From: a virus
Strand: one strand, 5' to 3'
Length of the DNA stretch: 41,905 nt
IMG/VR virus record: IMGVR_UViG_3300010371_001397
Span: 1-41,905 of that record
Part shown: positions 15,491-22,530 of the stretch, in pieces
How the letters are laid out: every line of letters begins with the position of its first letter
How positions within the stretch are numbered: position 1 is the stretch's first letter
Made by a program: the position numbers and the translations under genes
Notes under the pieces: model-generated
Database searches by the model: none
Told to the model about the DNA's origin: nothing
What the model saw: the letters and a program-made list of their open reading frames with translations, nothing else

Positions 15491-15505
15491 CTCCTTACAA
15501 AGGAG
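15491..15505 (+). promoter_or_regulatory. Hairpin that buries the ribosome-binding site of the replication module
   Basis: CTCCTT (15491-15496), ACA, AAGGAG (15500-15505): a perfect 6-bp stem with a 3-base loop. The right arm is the Shine-Dalgarno sequence of the gene starting with TTG at 15512. A sequestered ribosome site plus a weak start codon suggests deliberately low or regulated translation of the first replication-module gene. Confidence 0.5.
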
Positions 15506-15511
15506 TGCCCA

Positions 15512-15868
15512 TTGAACGAACTCACCACAAAGTCGTCTCTTTCCGATTCTCATCGCTGTCTTGTGGAGCTCATGCAACGGCTCAACTTCGGCCGCATTGA
15601 GGATCTTGTCGTCCGGGGTGGCGAGCCCGTCTTCGACCCGGCTCCGAGAGTCATTCAGAAGGTGAAGATCGGCGGCGAGAACGGCCCTCGCACCGAACTC
15701 TCCTGCGCGGACTTCCTGCTCAAGAAGCAGATGATCGAACTGCTCGAAGCCATCTCCGAGCTGGGTGAGGGAAAGGTACTCACCGTCGATGTCAAGCATG
15801 GCCTGCCGTTCGCGGTGGAAATCGAACTCGCCGCCTCAACCCACAAAGCCCGGAGAGTCACGGCATGA
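15512..15868 (+). CDS. Small protein of the replication module, unknown function
   Basis: A 118-residue soluble protein with a TTG start, placed because AAAGGAG (15499-15505) lies six bases upstream. It has a short helical N-terminus (CLVELMQRLNFGRIEDLVV), a beta-rich middle with GEPVFDPAPRVIQKVKIGGE and a helix LLKKQMIELLEAISELGEG, ending in a strand pair (VLTVDVKHGLPFAVEIEL). Similar small proteins are common just upstream of sigma-like and primase genes in prophages of this kind. Its stop overlaps the next start (ATGA). Function unknown; possibly a regulator or DNA-binding accessory of replication. Confidence 0.75.
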   Translation: MNELTTKSSLSDSHRCLVELMQRLNFGRIEDLVVRGGEPVFDPAPRVIQKVKIGGENGPRTELSCADFLLKKQMIELLEAISELGEGKVLTVDVKHGLPFAVEIELAASTHKARRVTA

Positions 15869-16386
15869 CGTCGTTGACGCTCGATGAGGCCATCCCGGTT
15901 GTTCAGAATCTCGCTGAGCGCAAAGCGGGCGCGTTCGTGCGCCGCCGCCGATTGGCCATCGACGAATGTGAAGACGTCCAAAGCCATCTCGTTCTGACCT
16001 TCATTTCCCGCTGGCCGAAGTTCAACGGCGAGAGGGCTTCAGTCCAGACCTTCGCGTCCCGGCTGATGGACAAAGAGCTCACCTCCATCTTGCGGTACCG
16101 CCTCGCGCAGGGTCGGCAACCGTGCGAACTTCCGGTGCTGTACTCCGGCCCGCCTGCGGCATTGATCCACCAGTTCCGCATTGATCTCGACCGCGCCGTG
16201 GCTCTGCTTCCCGAGGTCGTTCGCGAAACCGCGTCCGCTCTGGCGTCTTATTCCGCAGTCGATGCGGCAAGCATCGTCGGGTGTTCGCGGCAGATGATCG
16301 GCAGACGAAAACACCAGATCCGAGAAGCCCTACTCGCTGCTGGCATCGGGCCGAACTACTTCGCTGGAGGAACTACGGTGCAATGA
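15865..16386 (+). CDS. Phage sigma-factor-like protein
   Basis: A 173-residue protein with the two-domain plan of a small sigma-70 family factor. Residues about 20-80 (FVRRRRLAIDECEDVQSHLV, F-I-S-R-W-P-K-F, then S-V-Q-T-F-A-S-R-L-M) match region 2, including the F-x-x-x-R/S-x-x-T-F-A-x-R core-binding and -10-recognition pattern. Residues about 112-160 (LLPEVVRETASALASYSAVD, then SIVGCSRQMIGRRKHQIR) match region 4, with a helix-turn-helix. It could redirect transcription to phage promoters such as the duplicated TTTACA-18-TATRTT elements; that link is speculative. It is coupled by ATGA overlaps to both neighbours. Such proteins may also act only as DNA-binding regulators. Confidence 0.7.
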   Translation: MTSLTLDEAIPVVQNLAERKAGAFVRRRRLAIDECEDVQSHLVLTFISRWPKFNGERASVQTFASRLMDKELTSILRYRLAQGRQPCELPVLYSGPPAALIHQFRIDLDRAVALLPEVVRETASALASYSAVDAASIVGCSRQMIGRRKHQIREALLAAGIGPNYFAGGTTVQ

Positions 16387-17108
16387 GCGCGGATGCCATC
16401 GCCCGCGCCCTCAAGGCGCGCCGTTCCGGCACCGGCTGGATAGCGAAATGCCCCGCACACGATGACCGCAATCCGAGCTTGAGCATCCGGGATGCCGACG
16501 GCAAGGTGTTGTTTCACTGTCACGCGGGTTGCGGGCAGCACGAGGTGATTGAAGCGTTGAAGGGGAGGGGTCTTTGGGCCGAGCGCCCTGCGAAAGCGCG
16601 CCGGAAAATCGTTGCGACCTACGATTACACCGACGAAGCCGGGCAACTGCTCTACCAGGTCGTCCGCACCGAGCCAAAAGGCTTCTTTCAGCGGCGTCCG
16701 GACGGTGACGGCGGCTGGATCAACAGGAAATGCAAACGACAAGTGCTCTTTCACCTGCCCGAAGTTGTCGAGGCGCCCATCGTCTTCGTTGCGGAAGGCG
16801 AAAAAGACGTCGAGACCTTGCGGAGCCAGGGGTTCGTTGCGACGACAAACGCCGGAGGCGCGGAAGCGCCATGGCCGCCTGAATTCAGCGAGGCGCTGGC
16901 CGGACGCGAAGTCATTGTCATCCCCGATAACGATAAGCCCGGTCGAGATCGGGCGGCGCGAATCGCCCGAGCACTAATCCGTCGAGTGCCGCGGCTGGTC
17001 ATTCTCGAACTCGAAGGCGCGAAGGATGTGACGGACTGGTTCGACAAAGGGCATGGCGAGCTTGAGCTGATCGAGTTGGTTGAAAAGGGGCTCGCGGCGA
17101 CTGCATGA
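16383..17108 (+). CDS. Zinc-finger/TOPRIM primase
   Basis: A 241-residue DnaG-type primase. A CHC2-like zinc finger is seen as CPAH (Cys23, His26) and CHAGC (Cys46, Cys50). A beta-rich linker follows and then a TOPRIM domain with VFVAEGEKD (134-142) supplying the catalytic Glu and VIPDNDKPG (179-187) supplying the metal-binding Asp pair. It is much shorter than cellular DnaG and lacks the helicase-binding C-terminus, as usual in phage two-gene primase/helicase arrangements. The ATG at 16383 overlaps the previous stop (ATGA). An upstream in-frame ATG at 16281 lies inside the sigma-like gene and is rejected. It would prime DNA synthesis with the helicase encoded next. Confidence 0.9.
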   Translation: MSADAIARALKARRSGTGWIAKCPAHDDRNPSLSIRDADGKVLFHCHAGCGQHEVIEALKGRGLWAERPAKARRKIVATYDYTDEAGQLLYQVVRTEPKGFFQRRPDGDGGWINRKCKRQVLFHLPEVVEAPIVFVAEGEKDVETLRSQGFVATTNAGGAEAPWPPEFSEALAGREVIVIPDNDKPGRDRAARIARALIRRVPRLVILELEGAKDVTDWFDKGHGELELIELVEKGLAATA

Positions 17109-18568
17109 CGAACGAAATCCGCGACGAGGCCGATATCGACAACTTCGTCCAGCGATTCGAAGCTGACGCGGCGGCCGGCCCCGATCTGCTCTCCCGTCTA
17201 TACAACGACCACGGCAATGCAGAACGCCTGGTTGCCATGTACGGCGAGGATCTGAGGTATTGCCACGCCTTCAAGAAATGGCTGGTCTGGGACGGCGCGC
17301 GGTGGGCCGTCGACGACACGGACCAGGCACGGCGTCTCGCCAAACAGGCGATGCTCCAATTCCTGAAGCTTGCCATCGAACGCGGAGGCGACGAGAAGGC
17401 CGAGAAGTTCGCGCGTGCATCGCTCGACGCCCGGCGCATCGGCAGCATGCTGTCGATGGCCGAATGTGAAATATACGTCCGTCCCGCCGAACTCGATACC
17501 GACCCGTTCGCTCTGAATTTTCTGAACGGCACGGTCGACCTGCGCACCGGCACGCTGCGGGACCACCGGCGTTCCGACTTCATCACTAAGATCGTTCGAT
17601 ACAGGTACGTTCCGTTGGCAGAATGCCCCCGGTGGCTTTCGTTTCTCGATCAGGTAATGGGTGGTGGCTCGGACGCAGGAGAAACCGAAATCGACCGGGC
17701 GCGGCGTCTCGTGGAGTACCTGCGGCGGGCGCTGGGCTACTCGCTGACTGGCACCACCATCGAGAAAGCCGTCTTCATCCCGTTCGGCACCGGGGACAAC
17801 GGCAAGAGCACGATGCTCAGCACCTTCCGAAATCTTGTCGAGGAATATAGCCATCTTCTCCAAGTGGACACGCTGATGGTGCGACAGGAATCGAACAACA
17901 CTCAGGCCGATCTTGCGGATCTTCGTGGGGCCCGTTTCGTCCAGACTTCCGAAACGGAAGAGGGCCAGCGGCTGGCCCAGGGCAAGCTGAAACGAATCAC
18001 ACAGGGCATGGGCAAAATCAAGGCCACCCGGAAGTACGAGAACCCCATCGAGTTCGCCGAGACGCACAAGCTATGGATGGACACGAACCGCAAGCCTACG
18101 ATCCGCGACGTGGACGACAAGGCGACGTTCAACCGGCTGCACCCGATTCCGTTCACGGTGACGATTCCAAAGGACAAAATCGACAAGGGACTTCCCGACA
18201 AACTGCTGGCCGAAGCCGAAGGGATTCTCGCGTGGGCGGTCGAGGGAGCGCGGCTCTGGTATGCGGAGGGGCTCTCCAAACCCGCGGAGATCGAGGCAGC
18301 AAAGGAACAATGGCGGGAAGATATGGATCAACTAGGGCGATTCATCGACGAGCGCTGCGTGGTCGGCGACATGGTCCGAGCGGGAGCGGCAGCTTTGTAT
18401 GCCGATTACAAACAGTGGGCCATCAACAGTGGCGACCGGTCGATGTTGTCTTCTACCGCCTTCGGCACGAAGCTTACGGATCGGGGATTCGCGAAACGCC
18501 ACTCCGAGCGTGGTGCGGTCTACCTCGGAATCGGGCTTCGCGCCGACGACCAGCAGCCCCCTCGCTGA
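17105..18568 (+). CDS. P4-type primase C-terminal / SF3 helicase
   Basis: A 487-residue phage/plasmid P4-family helicase. The N-terminal half holds the D5_N-type region (about 110-200; NFLNGTVDLRTGTLRDHRRS is typical). The helicase core has Walker A GTGDNGKST (228-236), followed by a Walker B-like and motif C region (LRGARFVQTSET near 278-289, then KLWMDTNRKP), as in superfamily 3 helicases. A C-terminal winged-helix-like tail is present. The primase active site is not in this protein but in the TOPRIM gene just upstream, which overlaps by four bases. Together they form the replication initiation machinery of the prophage. Confidence 0.92.
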   Translation: MTNEIRDEADIDNFVQRFEADAAAGPDLLSRLYNDHGNAERLVAMYGEDLRYCHAFKKWLVWDGARWAVDDTDQARRLAKQAMLQFLKLAIERGGDEKAEKFARASLDARRIGSMLSMAECEIYVRPAELDTDPFALNFLNGTVDLRTGTLRDHRRSDFITKIVRYRYVPLAECPRWLSFLDQVMGGGSDAGETEIDRARRLVEYLRRALGYSLTGTTIEKAVFIPFGTGDNGKSTMLSTFRNLVEEYSHLLQVDTLMVRQESNNTQADLADLRGARFVQTSETEEGQRLAQGKLKRITQGMGKIKATRKYENPIEFAETHKLWMDTNRKPTIRDVDDKATFNRLHPIPFTVTIPKDKIDKGLPDKLLAEAEGILAWAVEGARLWYAEGLSKPAEIEAAKEQWREDMDQLGRFIDERCVVGDMVRAGAAALYADYKQWAINSGDRSMLSSTAFGTKLTDRGFAKRHSERGAVYLGIGLRADDQQPPR

Positions 18569-18625
18569 CACGTCTACGCGGGGGAATGCTGGCCATTTCG
18601 GGCTGAACGATACTGAAGAGAAAGG

Positions 18626-20140
18626 ATGGACGAGAAATCAATCGGCGGCGGCGTGGTCGTGCCGAAAAGCAGTACGAAGGTCGAGGCAGTACAGGCGTCT
18701 CATGGGCGTGCCCATCTACTGGCAATCGGCATCAATGACTACGACGCGGGCTCCGGGTTTCACCCTCTCGGGGTCTGCGTAAATGACGCGATAACTGTTC
18801 GAGATCGGTTCTTAGACATTGAACAACTGAATGCCGACAAAGCGCACTGCAGGGCGTTGACCTCAAAAAGCCCTCGGCCGCCCAGTCGAGGCGAGATGAT
18901 GCGGGCGCTCCGGCAATTGGCTCAGGACTCCGATCAAGCGGACCGACTGGTTCTTTACTTCAGTGGCCATGGGCATCGGATCGGTGGGGAGTTCTATCTG
19001 GTCCCACAGGATGCGTTCGCGAGCGACGACGTGACCGCCTTGGTATCGCTTAACGACGTCTTAAAGACTCTCAATACCTCGGCAGCAAAACAAAAGCTTG
19101 TTGTCGTCGACGCATGCCTCAGTGGGCCAGACACGAAACATCTCAAAGCAACAATCGCGGACGTTTCGCCGAAGTTCTTGAAGGAGTACCTCGCTCAAAC
19201 CTCGGGCGTGGCTATTCTCTGCTCCTGCGGGATCGACGAGGAGTCTACAGTCCAGTCGCCCAACCCCAAGTTAAGCCTGTTCACGCATTATTTCTCCGAG
19301 GCCTTGGCCGGACATATGGAGGCACTCGAAAGCGGAATGCTGACGTTAAGCTCGCTGTATTCTTACCTTTCGATTCAGGTTCGAAGTCGCGCAAAGTCTT
19401 ACCACCACCGACAGAACCCTGCTTTATCAAACGCAATTCAGGGCCTGTTCCTGCTCGGCGATTTCAGAGCACCCATATTGCAGCCATCAGCTCTCGACCT
19501 TGAGCAGTATCCCGTAAAAATGATCGAATTCAGAGACACGGGATCGGCACGGGTCAAGGATGTACTCACGGAAATCAAGCGCTGGACGGCTTATTCTGAA
19601 CAGTATCTCGAAGGAATTGTGAACGGCCAACTCGGAGAGCATTTCGCCGACTTCTTGGGTAAAGCGGCGGCCAACATCTCGAAGAGACTTGGCCTCCCCG
19701 TCGCTGAAGTCACGGTCGAGGAAGCCTCGTTAATTTTTCCTGACGGTGGCTACTCAATCGAATACAAGCGGAAGGACCTGAAGTCTGGTTTCTTCCGGCA
19801 CAGTATTTGGTTTGGTAGATCGTGGTTTGAGCGACCGCAGAGCATTGTGACAATACTGGACTGCATAGACATGCAGCCGGAAAAAATGATTCTGGAGCTG
19901 AGCGGCACGAGGAGCCTGGAATCGATGATCGCCGGGGTGCTCGCGCGTGGTTGGGAGTTGGAGTCGCAAAGATTGCCGAGTGAATTTACCGTAAAGCGCG
20001 GGTCGTACCGAATGCGATGTACAGCGGATGAGATCAGTTTCGACGGATTCTTGCCGCAGGAGATTCTCGGTTCTGAGGCTGAGTCCGAGAAGCAGAGCCT
20101 GATCGAAGGCGTCCTTAGGCTTCTGCCTGCCTCTAACTGA
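18626..20140 (+). CDS. Caspase-like (C14) peptidase-domain protein
   Basis: A 504-residue protein with an N-terminal caspase-fold domain. It begins with HLLAIGINDY (30-39) and L-G-V-C-V-N-D-A (48-55), a typical metacaspase/caspase opening. The catalytic His is in LYFSGHGH (His115) and the catalytic Cys in VVVDACLSG (Cys164); SLFTHYFSEALAG closes the core. Residues about 240-504 are not recognised and may be sensor or effector. It starts 57 bases after the helicase gene, with AAAGG just before its ATG, and ends before the long inverted repeat. Caspase-like proteases act in several bacterial cell-suicide and anti-phage systems. In a prophage it may be an exclusion effector, but no dedicated partner gene is adjacent. 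The catalytic dyad is intact. Confidence 0.85.
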   Translation: MDEKSIGGGVVVPKSSTKVEAVQASHGRAHLLAIGINDYDAGSGFHPLGVCVNDAITVRDRFLDIEQLNADKAHCRALTSKSPRPPSRGEMMRALRQLAQDSDQADRLVLYFSGHGHRIGGEFYLVPQDAFASDDVTALVSLNDVLKTLNTSAAKQKLVVVDACLSGPDTKHLKATIADVSPKFLKEYLAQTSGVAILCSCGIDEESTVQSPNPKLSLFTHYFSEALAGHMEALESGMLTLSSLYSYLSIQVRSRAKSYHHRQNPALSNAIQGLFLLGDFRAPILQPSALDLEQYPVKMIEFRDTGSARVKDVLTEIKRWTAYSEQYLEGIVNGQLGEHFADFLGKAAANISKRLGLPVAEVTVEEASLIFPDGGYSIEYKRKDLKSGFFRHSIWFGRSWFERPQSIVTILDCIDMQPEKMILELSGTRSLESMIAGVLARGWELESQRLPSEFTVKRGSYRMRCTADEISFDGFLPQEILGSEAESEKQSLIEGVLRLLPASN

Positions 20141-20176
20141 GCCGCCTCGACGTCCATCCGAATTCGGCTGGTACTG

Positions 20177-20191
20177 GGGGGCCTCGCCCCC
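20177..20191 (+). terminator. Terminator-like GC hairpin after the caspase gene
   Basis: GGGGGC (20177-20182), loop CTC, GCCCCC (20186-20191): a perfect 6-bp all-GC stem 37 bases after the caspase stop codon. No T tract follows, so its efficiency as an intrinsic terminator is uncertain. Confidence 0.4.
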
Positions 20192-20198
20192 GAGCAGG

Positions 20199-20286
20199 CT
20201 GACGGGTCTGACGGCACTTCTTCAAAAACAACTTCATCACGCGCGTATAAGGGAGTTTTTGAAGAAAACCCGTCAGAACCCGTCAG
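20199..20286. repeat. Long inverted repeat built from CTGACGG units (origin or operator candidate)
   Basis: The left arm 20199-20229 carries CTGACGGGT, CTGACGG, a 3-base spacer and TTCTTCAAAAAC. The right arm 20255-20286 is its mirror: GTTTTTGAAGAA, a 3-base spacer, CCGTCAGA and ACCCGTCAG. The inner 12 bases of each arm pair perfectly, and the outer 16 pair with one extra A on the right. A 25-base loop separates the arms. A further inverted unit, CCGTCAG, follows at 20287-20293, giving five CTGACGG units, two direct and three inverted. The site lies at the end of the replication module. Iteron-like units suggest an origin or a site bound by a phage protein; a very stable transcription terminator is the alternative. 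Confidence 0.7.
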
Positions 20287-20331
20287 CCGTCAGGCTTCTT
20301 TCTGGTAGGCGAACAAACTAACCAAAAGCCG

Positions 20332-20361
20332 TTTACATTTTTCTAGCGCTCTGCGTATATT
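20332..20361 (+). promoter_or_regulatory. Promoter-like element, copy 2 (TTTACA-18-TATATT)
   Basis: TTTACA (20332-20337), 18-base spacer, TATATT (20356-20361). The enclosing block 20331-20372 matches 851-892 at 32 of 42 positions. It would drive the late/packaging gene series beginning at 20492. The shared extended sequence, beyond the two hexamers, suggests recognition by a common regulator or a phage sigma-like factor. Confidence 0.55.
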
Positions 20362-20491
20362 TGTGGTGAAGGCGCAGTTCGACAGGCCAGCGCACAGCGC
20401 ACCCTCCGAAGGTTCACTCCCCAATCAGTATCGAGAGACGGGACTCTCTTAAAACTCCTTCCCTTCCTGCTGTACACCAGAGGTGTGCCCG

Positions 20492-20830
20492 ATGAAATCC
20501 CCAGAACAAGTTCCGTATTACGCCGCCGACGGCAGATCGCTCGGCTTTCGAACACTCGATGCTGCAGAGCGCCTCGTGGCTGGCGGCTTCGTGAAAGCTT
20601 CGTACGGTCGGAAGAAGAACCTCCGGGCAATCTGGGCGTGTCACGACGGCGGCGGCAACCCCGTTGAGGCGCGCCCACGGAGCGGAACGCGGTACAGCTT
20701 TCTCCAGAACCTCGACAGCGGCCACCGCTGCTGGAAACATCGCAAGGTGGATGGACGCGACGATAACGGCCAGCCGGTAACCACGCGGGGCGTGTTCCTC
20801 CAGGTGGTTGCGGATTGCATGGCGTCATGA
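20492..20830 (+). CDS. Small phage protein of unknown function
   Basis: A 112-residue soluble protein with an ATG at 20492 preceded by AGAGG. An in-frame GTG nine bases earlier overlaps that ribosome site. It reads SLGFRTLDAAERLVAGGFVK, then KKNLRAIWACHDGG and SFLQNLDSGHRCWKHRKVDG. The single His/Cys cluster (C-H-D then H-R-C-W-K-H) could bind a metal, but the spacing fits no motif that I know. It is the first gene after the duplicated promoter-like element, and its stop overlaps the next start (ATGA). Such a position often holds a small regulator or DNA-binding protein. Confidence 0.65.
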   Translation: MKSPEQVPYYAADGRSLGFRTLDAAERLVAGGFVKASYGRKKNLRAIWACHDGGGNPVEARPRSGTRYSFLQNLDSGHRCWKHRKVDGRDDNGQPVTTRGVFLQVVADCMAS

Positions 20831-21084
20831 AGAGTGACCGGCGGCAGATCGGGGCACGGCACATCGCGAGGGCAAGGGGCGCGTTCCGTCGCGCCGACGT
20901 GCGCCCGAGCCGGAAGGTGGTGCCCATGGCCGACTCCGAGCCAGACGGCGCGACACAGGGCGCGTGTGCGCCAACGTCGCGGACAGGGCTTCCGGTCCTC
21001 CCGCCCCTGGCATGCCCGGGGATATTCAGGGACCTGTCCGACGAGGCGGCGGCCGCGGGTAGAAATATTGCGCAGCTTGCGTAG
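20827..21084 (+). CDS. Small basic protein, hypothetical
   Basis: An 85-residue frame whose ATG overlaps the previous stop (ATGA), the same coupling used by real genes nearby. The N-terminal 30 residues are very basic (SDRRQIGARHIARARGAFRR) and the rest is Pro/Gly/Ala-rich without clear structure. A competing frame at 20834-21088 covers the same bases. Coupling favours this one, but composition alone would not support it. Confidence 0.35.
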   Translation: MKSDRRQIGARHIARARGAFRRADVRPSRKVVPMADSEPDGATQGACAPTSRTGLPVLPPLACPGIFRDLSDEAAAAGRNIAQLA

Positions 21085-21135
21085 TTAGTAAGGCTTAGGC
21101 AGGTTGTCACTCCGGGTTGTCACCCCTCAAATCGG

Positions 21136-22530
21136 ATGCATCTCCCCACCCAGATCGAACTCAGGTCGGTCCGCGTGCTCCTGCCGCACGCCCGGAACTC
21201 GCGGACGCATTCGGACGAGCAGGTCGCGCAGGTAGCGGCCAGTATCCGGGAGTTCGGCTGGACGAATCCCATTCTGGTAGACGGCGACAGCGTCGTCATC
21301 GCCGGGCATGCCCGACTTCTCGCTGCCCGGAAGCTGGGGATGGAGGAAGTTCCGGTCATCGTGCTGGCCCACCTTACGCCAGCGCAGGAGCGGGCGCTGG
21401 TCATTGCCGACAACAAGCTGGCGTTGAACGCGGGCTGGGACGAAGAGATGCTGCGCGCGGAAGTCGCGGCGCTCCAGGAAGACGGCTTCGACCTCGACCT
21501 GGTTGGATTCTCCGACGAAGAGCTTCGCATCCTGCTGGCGGAACATGCCGTCGGCGGGGAGGACGACGAGGGCGAGGATAAAACTCCAGAACCACCCGTC
21601 AACCCGGTGTCGCGTCCCGGCGACGTGTGGGTGATCGGACGGCACCGTCTGATCTGCGGAGACTGTCGGGAGGCCGCTACGGTGGCTCGGCTGCTCTGCG
21701 ACGTTCGGGTCAACGTGGCGATCACCTCGCCGCCGTATGCTTCGCAGAGGACCTACGATCCGGCGAGTGGCTTCCAGCCAATCCCGCCCGACGAATACGT
21801 GGCGTGGTTCGGCGTGGTCGCGCGCAACGTTGCATCAGTGCTGGCTCCCGACGGCTCCTACTTCCTGAACATCAAAGAGCATTCGGAGGACGGCGAGCGC
21901 AGCCTCTACGTGAAGGATCTGGTGTTAGCCCATAAGCGGGAGTGGGGCTGGCGCTTCGTCGATGAGTTCTGCTGGAGGAATACCGCGAACGGTGTCCCGG
22001 GCAAGTGGCCGAACCGACTCAAGAACGCTTGGGAGCCCGTATTTCACTTCTGCCGCAACAAGGACATCAAGTTCCGGCCGAAGGACGCTGGTCACGAGTC
22101 CGAAGATGTCGTAGTCTACGCGCCGGGCAATCCCTCTGCGCCGAGCGGCTCCGGCCTGCTCGGTTGCGGTGCAGAGAAAACCACGGGCATCGCATGGCCA
22201 AGCAACGTGATCGAGGCCAAGGCCGAGGGCAGCCAGGGATCGCACTCCGCTCCGTTCCCCCGCACTCTGGTCGAGTTCTTCGTGAAAGCGTTCTCCGACG
22301 AAGACGATTCGATCTTCGACCCGTTCATGGGAAGCGGAACGACGATGGCAGCGGCGCACGTGCTCGGGCGGACCGGCTACGGAGTCGAACTCTCCCCCGC
22401 GTACTGCGACGTGATCCTCCGCCGTATGCAGGAACTCACGGGCGATGAGCCAGTACTGGCCGCGACGGGGCAGGCGCTCCGCGAAGTCGCGGAGGATCGT
22501 GGCGTGACCGAGGAGCGGAAAGCGGCTTGA
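21136..22530 (+). CDS. ParB-domain DNA methyltransferase 1 (TSPPY)
   Basis: A 464-residue two-domain protein. Residues about 8-130 are a ParB/sulfiredoxin-like domain (LLPHARNSRTHS, REFGWTNPILVDG, VIAGHARLLAARKLG, ADNKLALNAGWDEEML). The second domain is a beta-class DNA methyltransferase with catalytic TSPPY (197-201) before the SAM-binding DPFMGSGTT (395-403). It is one of a tandem pair of diverged copies, very alike in the ParB region. ParB-methyltransferase fusions are widespread in phages and are thought to modify phage DNA, protecting it from host restriction. The start ATG has no strong ribosome site. The next gene begins within its stop codon. Confidence 0.9.
   Translation: MHLPTQIELRSVRVLLPHARNSRTHSDEQVAQVAASIREFGWTNPILVDGDSVVIAGHARLLAARKLGMEEVPVIVLAHLTPAQERALVIADNKLALNAGWDEEMLRAEVAALQEDGFDLDLVGFSDEELRILLAEHAVGGEDDEGEDKTPEPPVNPVSRPGDVWVIGRHRLICGDCREAATVARLLCDVRVNVAITSPPYASQRTYDPASGFQPIPPDEYVAWFGVVARNVASVLAPDGSYFLNIKEHSEDGERSLYVKDLVLAHKREWGWRFVDEFCWRNTANGVPGKWPNRLKNAWEPVFHFCRNKDIKFRPKDAGHESEDVVVYAPGNPSAPSGSGLLGCGAEKTTGIAWPSNVIEAKAEGSQGSHSAPFPRTLVEFFVKAFSDEDDSIFDPFMGSGTTMAAAHVLGRTGYGVELSPAYCDVILRRMQELTGDEPVLAATGQALREVAEDRGVTEERKAA

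Noticed and set aside
851-20372. The two 42-base repeats as attachment sites of a 19.5-kb element
   Set aside because: They are only 76 percent identical, resemble promoters and the right copy lies inside the phage gene series; attachment cores should be identical. Left as an alternative, not the main reading.
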